Part shown: positions 37,068 through 49,300 of the stretch, in pieces
Layout: every line of letters starts with the position of its first letter
Position numbering within the stretch: position 1 is the first letter of the stretch
Assembly: GCA_944990035.1 (NCBI GenBank)
Contig: CALYLX010000063.1
Span: 1 to 64,000 of the forward strand
Direction: 5' to 3'
Source of the DNA: Clitopilus passeckerianus
Taxonomy: Eukaryota; Basidiomycota; Agaricomycetes; Agaricales; Entolomataceae
Length of the DNA: 64,000 nucleotides
Translations under genes and position numbers: made by a program
The notes under the pieces: model-generated
Told to the model about the DNA's origin: nothing
The model's input: only the letters and a program-made list of their open reading frames with translations
Database searches by the model: none

Positions 37068-38003
37068 TTAGTTATCTACCTGATTCCCCGAGATCCTCTC
37101 AGCAAGTGAAGCCTTATACTTCTCTCGAGTGAAGGATATGGTTCCAGCTCGAGCTTGCTGTATCAGAGATCCTACCCATCGTCTGTCTTCGTCATTCCTA
37201 AGACAATTCGCCCACCATCTGTCCATGCTGCCTCGGATGCCTTGCGTATTCAGCTCGTTGGACTCGCTCTGCTCGCTTAAAACGAATAACAGAAAGCCGA
37301 TAGAAAGGCGTTCCATTCCAAACTCAGAGAGACATTTCAGAATTCGCGTGATCCTGAGATTGTTATGCATAGCACCTGTGACGATCATTGGTTACCCTCT
37401 TGAGGATGGCCAAAAAGAGAACGTACGACAGAGGTTGATATATCTTGCGGTGTAGTTCCTCGGCGGTAGAACTCGATCGAGGAGCCCAGAGCCTTCGTTC
37501 AGGAGCCTCATGCCGTAGAAGTCAAGCATCAGTTCATAGGACGAGACTATTCTTCTCAAAATCGTGGTATCTGCTCTCATTGACGAGATCTCGTGTTGTT
37601 GAAGAGGCTGAGATGCATAGTTCATGCCATATTCTTGGATGGGGAATCTGACTTGAATATGAGCATCACAAGAGTGGCTTGGCAACGTGAACGAAGACCT
37701 ACAGCCATTGAATGTAGCCATGCTTGTATTCGAGTTTATCATGTTCTCCAAACCATCTATCCCAGCATTTAGTCTAGGCATAGATTACCATTCCTTGAAT
37801 ACGGACTGATCATGAATTTCCTCGATCAAACGGTTATCCGGACGACATTGCAGGCGATTTGAATAGAATTGAAAGTTGTCGGAAAGCGAGCTATCGTCTT
37901 CGTTGTCAGGGTAGCCGTCAAGAAACTCTTGAACATCTCTAGGTATTGACATTCTGACCAAGCTGACCGTCCACGCCAGAAATGGAGAAAGAAAATGTGG
38001 CAT
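37068..38003 (-). CDS. OGFr-domain protein (opioid growth factor receptor conserved region)
   Basis: The spliced protein contains DNFQFYSNRLQ, IEEIHDQWFGEHDKLEYKHGYIQWLFPIQEYGMNYASQPLQQHEI, SYELMLDFYGMRLLNEGSG and AMHNNLRITRILKCLSEFGMERL in the same order as the OGFr conserved region of animals. (The second block runs over about 45 residues.) A 50-nt intron (donor at 37830, minus strand) and two further short introns are needed for this. In animals OGFr is a nuclear-envelope-associated growth regulator; its role in fungi is unknown. The start could be 38003 or the internal Met at 37952 (MSIPRDVQEFLDGYP), which I think more likely. About 270-290 residues. Confidence 0.8.
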
Positions 38004-41000
38004 TGACGCGTGTCAAACGCGTTGTCCTAATCCGTCAAGTAAAAACGTGACATGAAGGCTACACCCGCTCTTCGCAATTTGCCACCAAGTCCAAAGGCAC
38101 TTTTCCTGGTCCTTGGACTTATCCGACTTCTAGCTCTCAAATGGATTACGATAGACCCTTATGTTTTTGGGGGTCTACATCACTCTCTTCTTGCATAGAA
38201 AAACATAGTAGAACCTCAATTCATCACTTTGAGGGCGATACTGGTCCACCAAACCCTCCTCGATTCTGATTGGCTGCGCCCACTCAAACTGTCTTCGCAC
38301 CTCGAGATCGACACTCGAAATTCCCACTGGCGCCTTCTTTCATCTAAAACTGGGCTTCTTGACTTCTCCAAGCACCTCTCCCGCTCTCCATGAATACAAA
38401 TCCCTTATCTCCCCGACCGCCTCATCTCCTAGAGCGACAATAGAGAGACTCTACAGCTGTGATTATTCAATCGACCCGCCTGGAGCACCCCAGCCTCATC
38501 CGGCGGTACTTATCGCAATTGGCGGGGGTACAAACCTGGTTCCTACTCTAAACCGCAACTACAGAAGTAGCGGTTGTTGAAGGCCTGCTATATTGGTCTT
38601 CTGATGCGATAAAGTCAGATGAAGACTTGAGACCCCATTATCCCTAGTCCACGATAGTCTTTTTTGGGTCGTCGGCGGTCATTAAACCTTAGATCACTGT
38701 TGTTCCTTTTCAGTGGATCCTTCGTCAAGAGCTGCACGAAATACAACAGCTGATGTTTCCACGAGTCAGAATCACCTGCTAACTACGCAGCATGTATTGG
38801 GATACCGTTCTGACTCGTAGCTGCTTTGAATGATCAACGGATGACTTGCGACGTACTCTCGCCCCTTTGATCAACCCGGCGGATCTCTTCTCACCCATGA
38901 TCTACCTCATACACATCTCGCTGTTTCCATGTAATCACATTGCTCAAGAGCCTGTATTGCTTGATTTCATCAAATAGATTTGCGAGTTATCTTTCTGTTG
39001 TTCCGCGGGGTTGATATAAACACATGAATGCACATGTGCCATCCACGCCTTTGTCGCGGCCAGCGCGGAACACCTACTGTATGTCCGATTGCTTACGATA
39101 ATCTTTGGATCCAGACTGATTTAAGCTTCGGCAGATGAGACCGGATTGCCGTTATGAGGATGGTCCCAAGACTACATGGACTTGAAGTACACGGCTGTAA
39201 CCTGCATTCCCGGCGGCCAAGGCGGCACAAATTACGGAGTGTAAACACTTAATTTTATACCTGCTTCTGACCTTCCTACGACCCTTTCCGCGCTCCTAAA
39301 TTGTTTCATTGCATCCTTGTCTCCTCGGCATTTCAGAACGTCGTACTCCATTGGTCAGTCTATCTTCGCTGGTGGAAGTGCACACCTAAACGCCCCTGCA
39401 ATTCCTTTGGAAATCTGCTTCCTGCTTCCAACCCATATCTGCATGAACTCGAGACTGCACGGATCCCATCCTGAATCATATGATCTCTCAGTAAGCACTT
39501 ACCTTATCTCTGACTCGACGATCAGCCTGGATCGATCGCAGCCAGTCATATCTGAGCTGATCTATACCATCATGCTACACCCTGATCTGGTGGCGCACGC
39601 TCGGGGCGGATGCAATGCTCTCCAGGCTGCAACTTGAAGCACCTGATTGATGGACACTACCTGGGCGTAATAAATCTGCGGGAACCTGTCATTCGACTGC
39701 TGCCGTGCTGGCCGGTTCTCAACTCCAGTTCAACAGCCATTCACTTCTCTGAAATTTGAATGGGTACACTGGATTGCATCGACTTGTCTGGTGCGGTACT
39801 GCCAGCTAAGTCAAGCTGGACGGAAGCCGCCCGGCCCGCCAACTCATGGCACCACAACAGGGGCCTACAGGACCTATCACCACTGACAATTGCCTTTTAC
39901 AGGCTTTCCCCGCAATTTCCCCGCGCACTGAGATGACGACGGTGTCCAGCAATTGGCAATTGAAGACTTAGCCTGGGTCTTCTAGACGGGACTCCATTTG
40001 TTGTCCTCGGCTGGTGAATCTTCGTATCTCGTTCTATCCTCGGACCGGCTTGTAGGTGTGTTGGCAAGGTGAACATGCTAAATCACCCATCGCCGCTGTA
40101 TAACTCCTGTCAAGCCAAAATTACAGGATGTGTCGGACCGTTCATGACGTTCGCTCACCTCACCGATGATATATTGCTGTATTATTAGAGTATGACACTG
40201 GTTACTGTCTCAGATCGAGTCTAGCTCATCGACTTTTCATGTTCTGAGATTAATCAATCGTGGCGCCGCCTCTAAGTCTGGTAGACTTGCGTGCTCTCGC
40301 CGTCATCGCGCCGGTTTCTCGAAGTACAATCTACGACTTGGAAAGGAAAGTTCTCGGGAAATCTCTCAGAGTATCAAGGTAGCTGCCATAAAGCTCCATC
40401 GATGGGTCATGAATTTATATCAGCATTAAACCTTAAACCTGTCATCTTAAGCCCGGAAAAACGGCGGCGAAGAACAAATGACGCAGGGACGCTTAAAGAT
40501 CGATGAAAAGTCCATGGACTGCAGCGACATGACGAACCCACGCATGTAGATCCCTTGTTGGACGCATAGAACTTGTTCTGTGTTCAACTTGGCGTCATGA
40601 AGTCAATGGCTGAAGGAGTCCTGCTTCCTATTGGCCAACCCGACTCGGGACAGTAATTCCCCGCGGCATGCTCAATGGCATAACTTGCCACTGCCAGCCA
40701 GTGTCAGGGAAAAAGCATGGCAATTTTCCCTCCTCGACAACAGTCTACAACACTACTAGGATTGGTAGTCGTTTTTCAAAGCTGTTGTTGTGGGAATATG
40801 TATCACCTTTCATCCTCTTCGGGACTGAAGACGCCTCCAGGTCCCACCTCCGCCACCTCATTTTTTGCGCGCTTTTTTTTTTTTTGCTGAAATGGGTATT
40901 CGTTCCCAATCTACTTACGTTCACCAGGTACACAAAGCTGTTGCAACATCTCATTTATCGTTGATCTCATTGAGAAACATGTACCTAGTACATCGCTACC

Positions 41001-44000
41001 TCTACCACAGAGAGTTCCCAAAAGGGAAAACTCGTTATCTTTCATAACAATCTACTCGAGGACATGTAGAAGGCCGAAACATATCAATGATTCGACCCGT
41101 TGGTTCCATGAGGCTCACCTCCCTGCAGGTCCTGAGTCTATACGAATTACGATTGCGCTATCGAGGTCGGCCGAGTGGCCAGTAGGGAGATTAATCAGGG
41201 TTGGGTCGAGGCTCAATGTGGTTTTCCCGTGTCGGCATGGTCATCTGCCAAAGTCCAGCATGATGGCCGACGGCAAGTCGTTGATCTTACTCAAGGGTCG
41301 CCCCCGAGGTACCCTGCCTAATTCGGTGCGGTGTCTTTAAACTTTCGTGATGGTACGTAAAAACCTTCCAGGAGAGGGGAATACATTTATTCATATCGTC
41401 GTAACCATTGCCTCTGTTACAGGGGGTGGCTCAGGAAATTATCAAGGATCCATGGGCAACCAGGAGGTTCATTTCCAAGCAGGTCGCCTTATCACTTGGC
41501 CGTAAGCCAGATTGTGGCGGCCTAGAGGACATCGAACAGGCATGCCCCAGATCATGGACATACAGACGGATGAACGTGTATCAATGACTGATGGCGGAGG
41601 CAAATCGAGGAAGTCCTTTGACCAGCTAGACCAAATTTGGGAGGTGTATGAGCTCGCCGTCTCGTCTCAAAGGGAAAAAGCAATAGGGTCGCAGGAGATA
41701 TGCTGTAAGCAGCGGCCCGAATATTCTCCGCGGTACAATTTGACCGTGCAGACCACATAGACAAGTCTACGGCCGAAATTCAAGGACGCGAAGCACGGTA
41801 TAACATAGGAAAAAAAGCTCGCTCTGGGCAAGACAAGAGATGGAATCAGAGAACCCAAGGATCGGCGTGTTACCGGCGATTAGATAGACTCGTCGTTGGT
41901 TCAGTTTAGAAATCTTGATAAGATGCCTAGTTAATTCTATTTGGCTCGTGTAGCGGTCCGGCCTGGAAAAATACTGGGAAAAGACCGTCTCCATCTTCTC
42001 TCGAGAACTCGCGAGACGACGGAAGCACACCTGACTGCGACTGTATCCTGTACGATGAGATCAGTCCCGTACTTTTGACGACAGATCGACCAAAAAGGCA
42101 ACAGCTTGCGCTCACTGTACCCGACGACGATCAACCTTATGGAAACGGCAAAATGAATATTTCAGATGATTTCTGGCTATTTTTCACGCGTCGTATATCC
42201 GCCTCGCCGCACGCCCCGCTATTGGCTCCAGTGGGTAAACCAGGTCCTGGAAATCCTCTGACATCCTGGCACCTAAATCAGCACCCTCAATGTCACCGAC
42301 GGTCCCTATGACGCACTCGCCTCTCTGTCAATGACGTTTCCCAAAACTTCATGGACGACGGTTTCTGACGGAAAACATACGAGAAAGTGGTGGTACCACA
42401 AGTAGATAGTACCCTCGATGTCATTTCGGTCTATGTAGAGCTGTCGAAGAGCTCTAGTCTGTTGACTTTGTATCATCATGACGCTCCGCTCGCCACTTTC
42501 ATACTCTCAGGCTGCGCCGCTGGTCCATCGGTGTCTCGACCTGTGTCCTTAGTCTATGGGTAATCATGCACCTCTCAACAAGGGTTGGAACAAAACCACA
42601 TGCAGACAAGTTGAGCGAGGTACGGGTGCTGAAACTGAGATCGCTACCGGCCTTGCTGGCTAGTAACTGTGAGGCACGCTCCGCCGACTCGCTGTCTCCA
42701 GACTTTATTCTAAACTCAACCCTTGCAAATCTTGTCCACCAATTGAGTTATCTTCAGCTTCTACTCAATCGCTCAGTCTGGAACACTACGCTCTAGAACC
42801 CCCATACAGTCTACCCATGACCTGAAGGGGGTTAACGAGGAGAGCCTTGATTGACCACCGAATTTAGCCTATGATTTCTACTTAGAGCCAAGTCGACGAT
42901 TTCTGATCATGTCAATACCCAGATAGCTACTAGGGAAATAAACATCCGGCGGATACACATCATGCGCAACTCATAGAAGATGATCACTCCCATACGTCCG
43001 AGAGCTCCAAAAAATCAACTCTAATCTCCTAGGGAGGGGGGCAGGCTCATGGCACAATCAGGTATCAAGGAAATATCAACGGGACCGCGAGGGATGCCTA
43101 GGAACGGAGCGGACGCACCACGCGGTCCATATCAGTGCATAATCCCACTCCCTCGCGCACTGACCCACCCAAAGTATTTGTCCAGGCTCTTGACACTGCT
43201 GCGAACTCTATATCGGGTTATCAACTAGCAACATAAGCAACGTCCACACGCCACTCGCTTATGCTGAACAACCCACTCAAAGTGTTAGATAACGAACGTT
43301 TGTTTCGAGCATGATTTGCGCTGATTGGTCCGCATATAGCTCGGCGTGCGTCCGGTACATGTTACTACGGTACTACGCCGAATAAAAATCATGCATTTAC
43401 GCTTGGACATATGAACGTTGTATCATATGTCTCTGTCAGAGGATTGGTTATTTCATTTTTAATTTCACGACAATTATGTTCCAACCGTGTTGTTCCCAGC
43501 TGGCGCCAGGTTTGCGTTATCAACAGGAATATCATTATCAACGGCCGGTGCTGAAACAGCTCCAAGTTCCAAGTTCCTAGTTCCCGCCGAATGCTGGTAT
43601 TAAGGTCCGATGAAGACTCGACTACCTAATGAAAAAAAGTATGAACCGCAAGATCAGTTAACTCTTGCATGAATCTTCGAATTACCATTGGTTACCCGTC
43701 AAATGCACCTTAAGGCTGTTAAGCTGTCGAGTCATTGCGGCGAGCTCGAGGCAGGCAAGGCGGGTCGGTCGTCCGAACCCTCTCGTTGATTCGCCAAATA
43801 TGGTACTGTTGGGTGAACAAACCCTTGGCCCTTCCCGTGCATCGCTTCGACTGCAGTACAGTTATGATTTATGGATGTATGTATTAGGATGCGGCTGTCT
43901 GGCAGGCTTCATGCAGTCAGACAAAGGATAATCTTTTGACCACCCGACTCGGTGCATATAGACAACCCCATGGACGCTTGTGGACCACAGAGGGTGCGCG

Positions 44001-44859
44001 TGAGGGATGGACGCGTCCGACGCCGCATTCCTTCCTGAAAAATGCTGTCCCCAACGTATTTTCTGTCCTTTGAGTGACCCACTGTGTCATTGCATCGCAA
44101 TTGATAACGGGGCGCATTTGACCGACAAAGCAGCCCACCGCGGCTGGTGGTCGCCGGCGCCATGTCAAAAAAGGAAGACACATGCTCAAATCCATTTCCA
44201 TCATCTCGTATCAAGTTCCCTTCATTTTCGAGGGAGTAAATGAAGGGTGATTGACGGATATAGCAAAGTCACTCAATTTCTGCAAGTCCACTCGGAGCTT
44301 TCACTTTGCGTCGAACAGTAGAAGGTTTGTTAATCATAATGGTATTTCATTGTAGTACGTTGGATAATAGTAGTGTATCATAATGTTCATCAAGTAAGAT
44401 AGGTGATTGTACGTTGATGTCGTAAGGTATTCACATAACAAGAGAGTAATCGAAAATGCTTGACCAATAAAGTTACACAAGAGTGCGCCGAGTGAGAGGT
44501 ATATGTACAGCACCACAACAAAGCAAACCCAACCGATCAAGAAGCCATGAGAGAACGAAACCCGAAAGAAGAGATATAATGATACAATTGATATTGTCGG
44601 AGGGTGGTGGTAATTTTGATTCAGTGCCCAATGTTGAGAGGAATAACGATAGCAGCGGTGCGAGGTCGTGAAAGTCGTGAGGTCGTTAAATGCACAGGAC
44701 ACGATATCATCCATGTGGTGGGGTATGCCAATGATTATGTGTAGTATAGGGTATTGATGATGATTGCGACAGCCGAAGATGCAACGAGACCCATGCGAAG
44801 TGAAGTGCGATGATGGAAGCCCAGATGAAGAACGATGAGGAGGTGAGATTGTTGTTGCC
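38004..44859. other. Gene-poor interval of about 6.9 kb
   Basis: Many short open frames on both strands but none that I can join into a protein family by plausible introns. A stretch around 38260-38400 looks promoter-like (inverted CCAAT box ATTGG near 38269, then a pyrimidine-rich leader) but leads into no convincing frame. A 13-base poly(T) tract lies at 40873-40885. I find no clear LTRs, tRNA or rRNA. It could be a long regulatory region of the ECL1-type gene's surroundings, a site of long non-coding RNA, or decayed mobile DNA. Confidence 0.5.
40873..40885 (+). repeat. Poly(T) tract, 13 bases
   Basis: An uninterrupted T run directly preceded by TTTTTTGCGCGC, in the gene-poor interval. Confidence 0.8.
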
Positions 44860-46344
44860 TTATGCGCGAACGGTGGTGACAGGAGCGAAGAGGAAAAGTC
44901 GTTTCCTCTTCTCGATAATGTCGACCTCGACCTCAACCTCCACTTCGACCTCAGCTCCGTTGACCACTCGGATTTCCTTCCTCTTCTCGATAACCTTCTT
45001 GGGGGGTAACTCCAAGATGGGGTATGTCTTGACATTGTCATAAGACCAAGAGCGAGCTGGAAGTATGACGATAAGCTTCGAGTACATGATAAGAGGGATA
45101 TATATATACTGACTTTCAACCTTGGGCCTCTTGTCGAAGAAGCTTGATCGCAAATCACCACACTCACCCTCCGATGAGGAGCATTGGGAAAGGGGGCTTC
45201 GAACAGTGCGGCGCGAAGGTGCAGATGCCATTGAAGCAAGAGAAGATGATGAAGCGCTAGATGGGATGCGCATCTTGACGTTGGGAACGAGAAGTTTGCC
45301 CTCAGCACCCTTAGCAAGAAGGGATCGCTCCCTCTTAGGAGGGGAAAGAGGTGGCATCGGTGAGGGAGAAGGTGATGTTGAGAGCGAGACGGTCGATGGG
45401 CTGCGGGCATATGAGTTAGAGAAGCGAGCTAGAAGCTCAGCATCAGTCTCAGAGGTAGCGACAACAGGCGCAGCGGCCGTTGGGCGAGCAAGAGATGGGC
45501 GAGCCCATGAACGGGAGAGGGTGGAAGGGATGCCGTTGGACGAGCGGGCGGTGAACGACGACGCAGGCGATTTTGTGGTGAGACCGTATGTCGACTCGCG
45601 CCATGCATTCGAGCCATCGGTCCAACCCGGGATGGGCTTCCTAGGCTCAGCCACGAGTTGACCATACTCGTTTCTCTTGCGGGGGGCGGGTAAAAGTTCG
45701 GACCGCATACGGCGGGCAGCCATGATGACACCGCCATTGTAGTCGGTGTTGTAAGAGGGCTCCGAGTCGGACTCGCTATCGTCAATGGGAGCGGGAGGAG
45801 GAAGGGGCGCAAAGTTATAGTGAGCTGCCAGCTTAGCAAGAGAAGGTGACATAGGTGCGGATGTCGACTCCTGGGAAGTGGTAGAATCGATGGAAGACTG
45901 TGACTCAATAGATGAGCACTGAGAGTCGTGATCGGGGTAGGTGACAGGTGAAGAGGATTGTCGCTGACTATCCGGGTTGAAGTCGAGGGGGATTCGACCC
46001 CGATTGATGTCAGCCAATTGGCACTTGTCGGAGCAGTAGAGTGGTGTGGGGCCCTGGTCGATGCAGACCTTGAACTTCTGTTCGTCAGTCACCTGAGCAG
46101 CTGGCTGTTGTTGAGTTGTCGCTTTTGATTCGGTGCGTTTCAAAGAGCCGTTGGGCTTGACGCGTCCAGTACCGTGTACTAGACCACCCCTCCTGCCACC
46201 AAGCTTTGAGCGGCGAACGGTGGTGTTGGCGACGGCTGTTGGTGAAGGTGGTGGTGGTGGTGGTGGGTTAATAGGTTCGACCCAGCGTTTAGGAGCAATA
46301 GCTCTATCGCAGACAGGACACCAAGCAGTGTCGTCGTGATCCAT
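44860..46344 (-). CDS. ECL1/2/3-type zinc-binding regulator (extender of chronological lifespan family)
   Basis: The N-terminus MDHDDTAWCPVCDRAI and the later LYCSDKCQLADI form the paired Cys motifs of the ECL1 family, small fungal proteins linked to stationary-phase survival and stress. This one is much longer than the yeast proteins. After the zinc motif it carries long Ser/Pro-rich disordered stretches (an interval with a seven-Pro run coded by a GGT repeat) and a basic segment ERSLLAKGAEGKLLVPNVKMRIPS. Near the end come SWSYDNVKTYPILELPPKK and an (EV)n run. A 66-nt or similar in-frame intron near 45057-45120 probably removes QYIYIPLIMYS-type residues; reading through also stays open. A TATAAAG box lies about 45 bp upstream. 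Very large gene-free flanks on both sides fit a heavily regulated gene. Confidence 0.8.
   Translation of the reverse strand: MDHDDTAWCPVCDRAIAPKRWVEPINPPPPPPPSPTAVANTTVRRSKLGGRRGGLVHGTGRVKPNGSLKRTESKATTQQQPAAQVTDEQKFKVCIDQGPTPLYCSDKCQLADINRGRIPLDFNPDSQRQSSSPVTYPDHDSQCSSIESQSSIDSTTSQESTSAPMSPSLAKLAAHYNFAPLPPPAPIDDSESDSEPSYNTDYNGGVIMAARRMRSELLPAPRKRNEYGQLVAEPRKPIPGWTDGSNAWRESTYGLTTKSPASSFTARSSNGIPSTLSRSWARPSLARPTAAAPVVATSETDAELLARFSNSYARSPSTVSLSTSPSPSPMPPLSPPKRERSLLAKGAEGKLLVPNVKMRIPSSASSSSLASMASAPSRRTVRSPLSQCSSSEGECGDLRSSFFDKRPKVESQYIYIPLIMYSKLIVILPARSWSYDNVKTYPILELPPKKVIEKRKEIRVVNGAEVEVEVEVEVDIIEKRKRLFLFAPVTTVRA
46247..46267. repeat. (GGT)n microsatellite coding for Pro run
   Basis: Seven or so GGT units in the ECL1-type gene, read on the minus strand as a poly-proline stretch. 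Confidence 0.75.
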
Positions 46345-46386
46345 GGTTAATGCGGGGGAATGGGATCCAAGGATGATTGTCTCTGT

Positions 46387-46393
46387 CTTTATA
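46387..46393 (-). promoter_or_regulatory. TATA box (TATAAAG) of the ECL1-type gene
   Basis: A consensus TATAAAG on the minus strand about 43-49 bp upstream of the ATG at 46344. Confidence 0.55.
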
Positions 46394-49300
46394 AAACACA
46401 AGGGACTAAACGAACCTTAGATCTCAGATCTTATTGCCACTTCCCTATCCGCCCCGGTTCTCCGTTTAACCCATGGCTTCCGCGGTTGCCGTCTTTCCTC
46501 TTTTGCCCCTTACACCCAGAGTTTCCCCTTTTGTATTTCTCCGTGTATTTTCCCCATTCACTAGACCAAACTCGGATATCCCCGTGAGTCCATGGTCCAT
46601 CTCTTGTTCGGCTCACTCCGCCTGGTCTGTCCTCGTCCCCTCCCTCCCACATTCCCTCACACCTATTGTTTACGTCGGCCGACTCACCTTGTCCCTCTTG
46701 TTGATTATTATTCTTTCATTTACTACAGGTGCACTCACAATGAGGCCACAGTAGACTATGTACACTTCACTATTCGCAGGGATATTCCCGTCGTCGGAAA
46801 TATTACAGCACATGGCAAAGCAGCCCTGATTCCAATGTGTATACACATCAACTTCACAGTTTTTCACCTCTCCGCCCCGCTTCCTCGTTGTTAGTCTAGC
46901 TCGGAAAAACTTCTCTTTTAGGCACACCCCTCCCTGCAGCCTCTTTGCTAAAGTGTAATCCCCGTCACCATGTTTAGTCCTCCCGAAGTATCTCTTACAC
47001 GTACTCAATTTATTTACCAATATTCCTCCGCGTTCCCTTAGAGTCCATGAGTTTAGCCTACAAGCATGCGTTTCATCGATGAATTTCCTTAGGGACGCTC
47101 TCTCGGATCCAGAAGCAACCATACTCTGCAGATCAACTATAGGCGTAGGCTATCGGTACCTCCTCGTGATATCAGTGGCTACCTGACCGCCTATTCACAT
47201 GCACACCATCTGCCCTCTAATCGCAAAACGTGGGCTCTATACCGTGAATCAGGCAGATCCACGCACTTTTCTTGCTTTGTCGCTCCGTCACATGCTGAAC
47301 CTCATGCCCGCCCTCCCCTCCCCTCCCGTGTCGGTTGACTGATTTCGACGATTTGATTAATCTACCCCAGAACTATCAGCTTATTCTAACTTTGGATGTT
47401 GCACTTGATTCCTTTCCCCAGCACGTTTCATTTTGGATTTGGCTTTACTGTTGCCGAGGCGCTTCGTTGGATTTAGCAAGACAGCAAGTTTCTCGGGCTT
47501 CGGGAGTCACGGCGTTGTGGCTTCTACTTCCTCCCCGTCAGGTACCTCCCTCAGGCAGCCAGTTTATACTCGCAAATATCGACCTTTTACAGTCACTTCT
47601 TTGGAGGCTCTATGTATTCGATACCTCTAAATGCATTATTTATTGATCGCCGTCCGACGCCTCATTAGCTTCATCTCATTTGGGGGCGCAAATTATAACC
47701 CAAAACGAGTCACAAGCCAACGTTTATGTTCAATGAGATCTCATCGATGCCTGTGTCCCAAATTGTGCTTGAACGTTGTGGTCGATGACGACCTTCCATC
47801 GACAGCCTGTTGATTGTCCCTGCAATCCTCCCTTTGAGATCCTTGAACGGGGGAGATATGGGGTGGCGAGAATTTGCTTCCATGCTTGATCAATCCGTAT
47901 GACGGACACGCACTGTCTGTACAACTGCAGGCATCCGTTCGGCCTGTCCAACCATGCAGACGTCCATTTCGTGCACCTAATACGCTCACCTCTCTACGCT
48001 TATCTCTGAATGCTGAAGGACTTTCTCCGGGCCATCATTTCAAGTATATTATGGAGTATGGATGGTATTTTCATGGATCATTGAAGCACGGAGCGCTCGT
48101 AGTCTCTCTCAGCTTACCCCGCAATATCATCGGCGTAACTCTATTCGCTACACACCCCATCAGGATCAATACCAGCCACCGCAGACCACCTAATTGTCCA
48201 TCATTCCCTAGATCCCCTCCTCCATACTATACTGAATCTCGCTTCAAAGGCGAGTCCCTACAGGTCCCTAAGCTTGATAGGCCTACTGACAGCGGTTTGG
48301 GGACAATTTGGGGTGGTTGTCACAGGTTCAGACGCAGCGGCATCCTCTTGAGCGAGTATGCCAGTAGATCCTGAAGGCCTGATGCCTGACCCTGCCTCAA
48401 TCATATTCTTTTTCCAACATAGCCCTGCAAAAACACATCAGCCTCACCACGATTCTGCCTGTTTTTGCTCCCGCGAACTGGGGGGGCTGCTTGATTGCGT
48501 TAGGACGCGTCCTGGCCTGTCACGAGTCGGACTCTTCAGTGTAACTTTGTTTAAACCCTAAACCCTCCTATGTCTGAACGCTGGGTGCGCGGCGGCCGTG
48601 TCTTTCAGCCATCAGCAGACCTTTTTTCTTGGGTCTCAGAGTCAAAGAACCTTTGTATGTCATAGATACGGAGGCATTATCGAAGAGTACCTTTCACGAC
48701 TGTCTAAGACTCCCCGGCTACTCCAGCCCTTCAGTCCTGGCAGAATGTACACATGCTACACTTTATGCACCTGCTACTCATTAACAGGCCAGTCCTTCTC
48801 CATACTAAGGAGCTTCGACCTATCTTTGACCAATGAGCCACCAGTTTGATCCTGCTTCCCTATCGCCGAGGTTCCTTGCTTCTGCCTCCGGCATGAAAGC
48901 AGGAAGAATCAGGCTCCGCGGCTGCCTGAGCACCCACTTCCTTCGTACCTTTTCCTTCCGCATGCTCGAGGAATTAACGGTGTCCGTATGCAAACATTCT
49001 TGGGAGCAGATCGCACGATAGCCACAGGTTAATCGATAGGTGGAATTGACCCTCGGCCATGCAGTTCATTCGACAATGAGGTCTATCCTCCTAACTGATC
49101 CTACCGTAAGAGGACTGGAATCATAGGAGCTCATTGCCTCCTTGCCGCGCAGCAGCCTCCACGATAACGGATTGAGCCGTGTGGCTCGTGGTCGTCCCAT
49201 CTCCAGACACTACCCGGAAATATGGTACATCGATGTCAAGAATAGCTCACACACTTGACGAAATTCGGGATGCGATTTCACTCGGATGAAGCTTGATTTA

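Noticed and set aside
38359..38580. Open frame downstream of a promoter-like stretch
   Set aside because: It does not start with ATG and has no recognisable motif; no convincing introns extend it.
44334..45410. Long minus-strand open frame of 358 codons
   Set aside because: It is a shadow of the ECL1-type gene in another frame; composition is low complexity and no family is seen.
46670..47122. Minus-strand open frame of 150 codons upstream of the ECL1-type gene
   Set aside because: No family resemblance, no splice support and biased composition; treated as chance.
48549..48565. TTTAAACCCTAAACCCTCC, telomere-like
   Set aside because: Only two imperfect units of a plant-type repeat; too short for an interstitial telomere.
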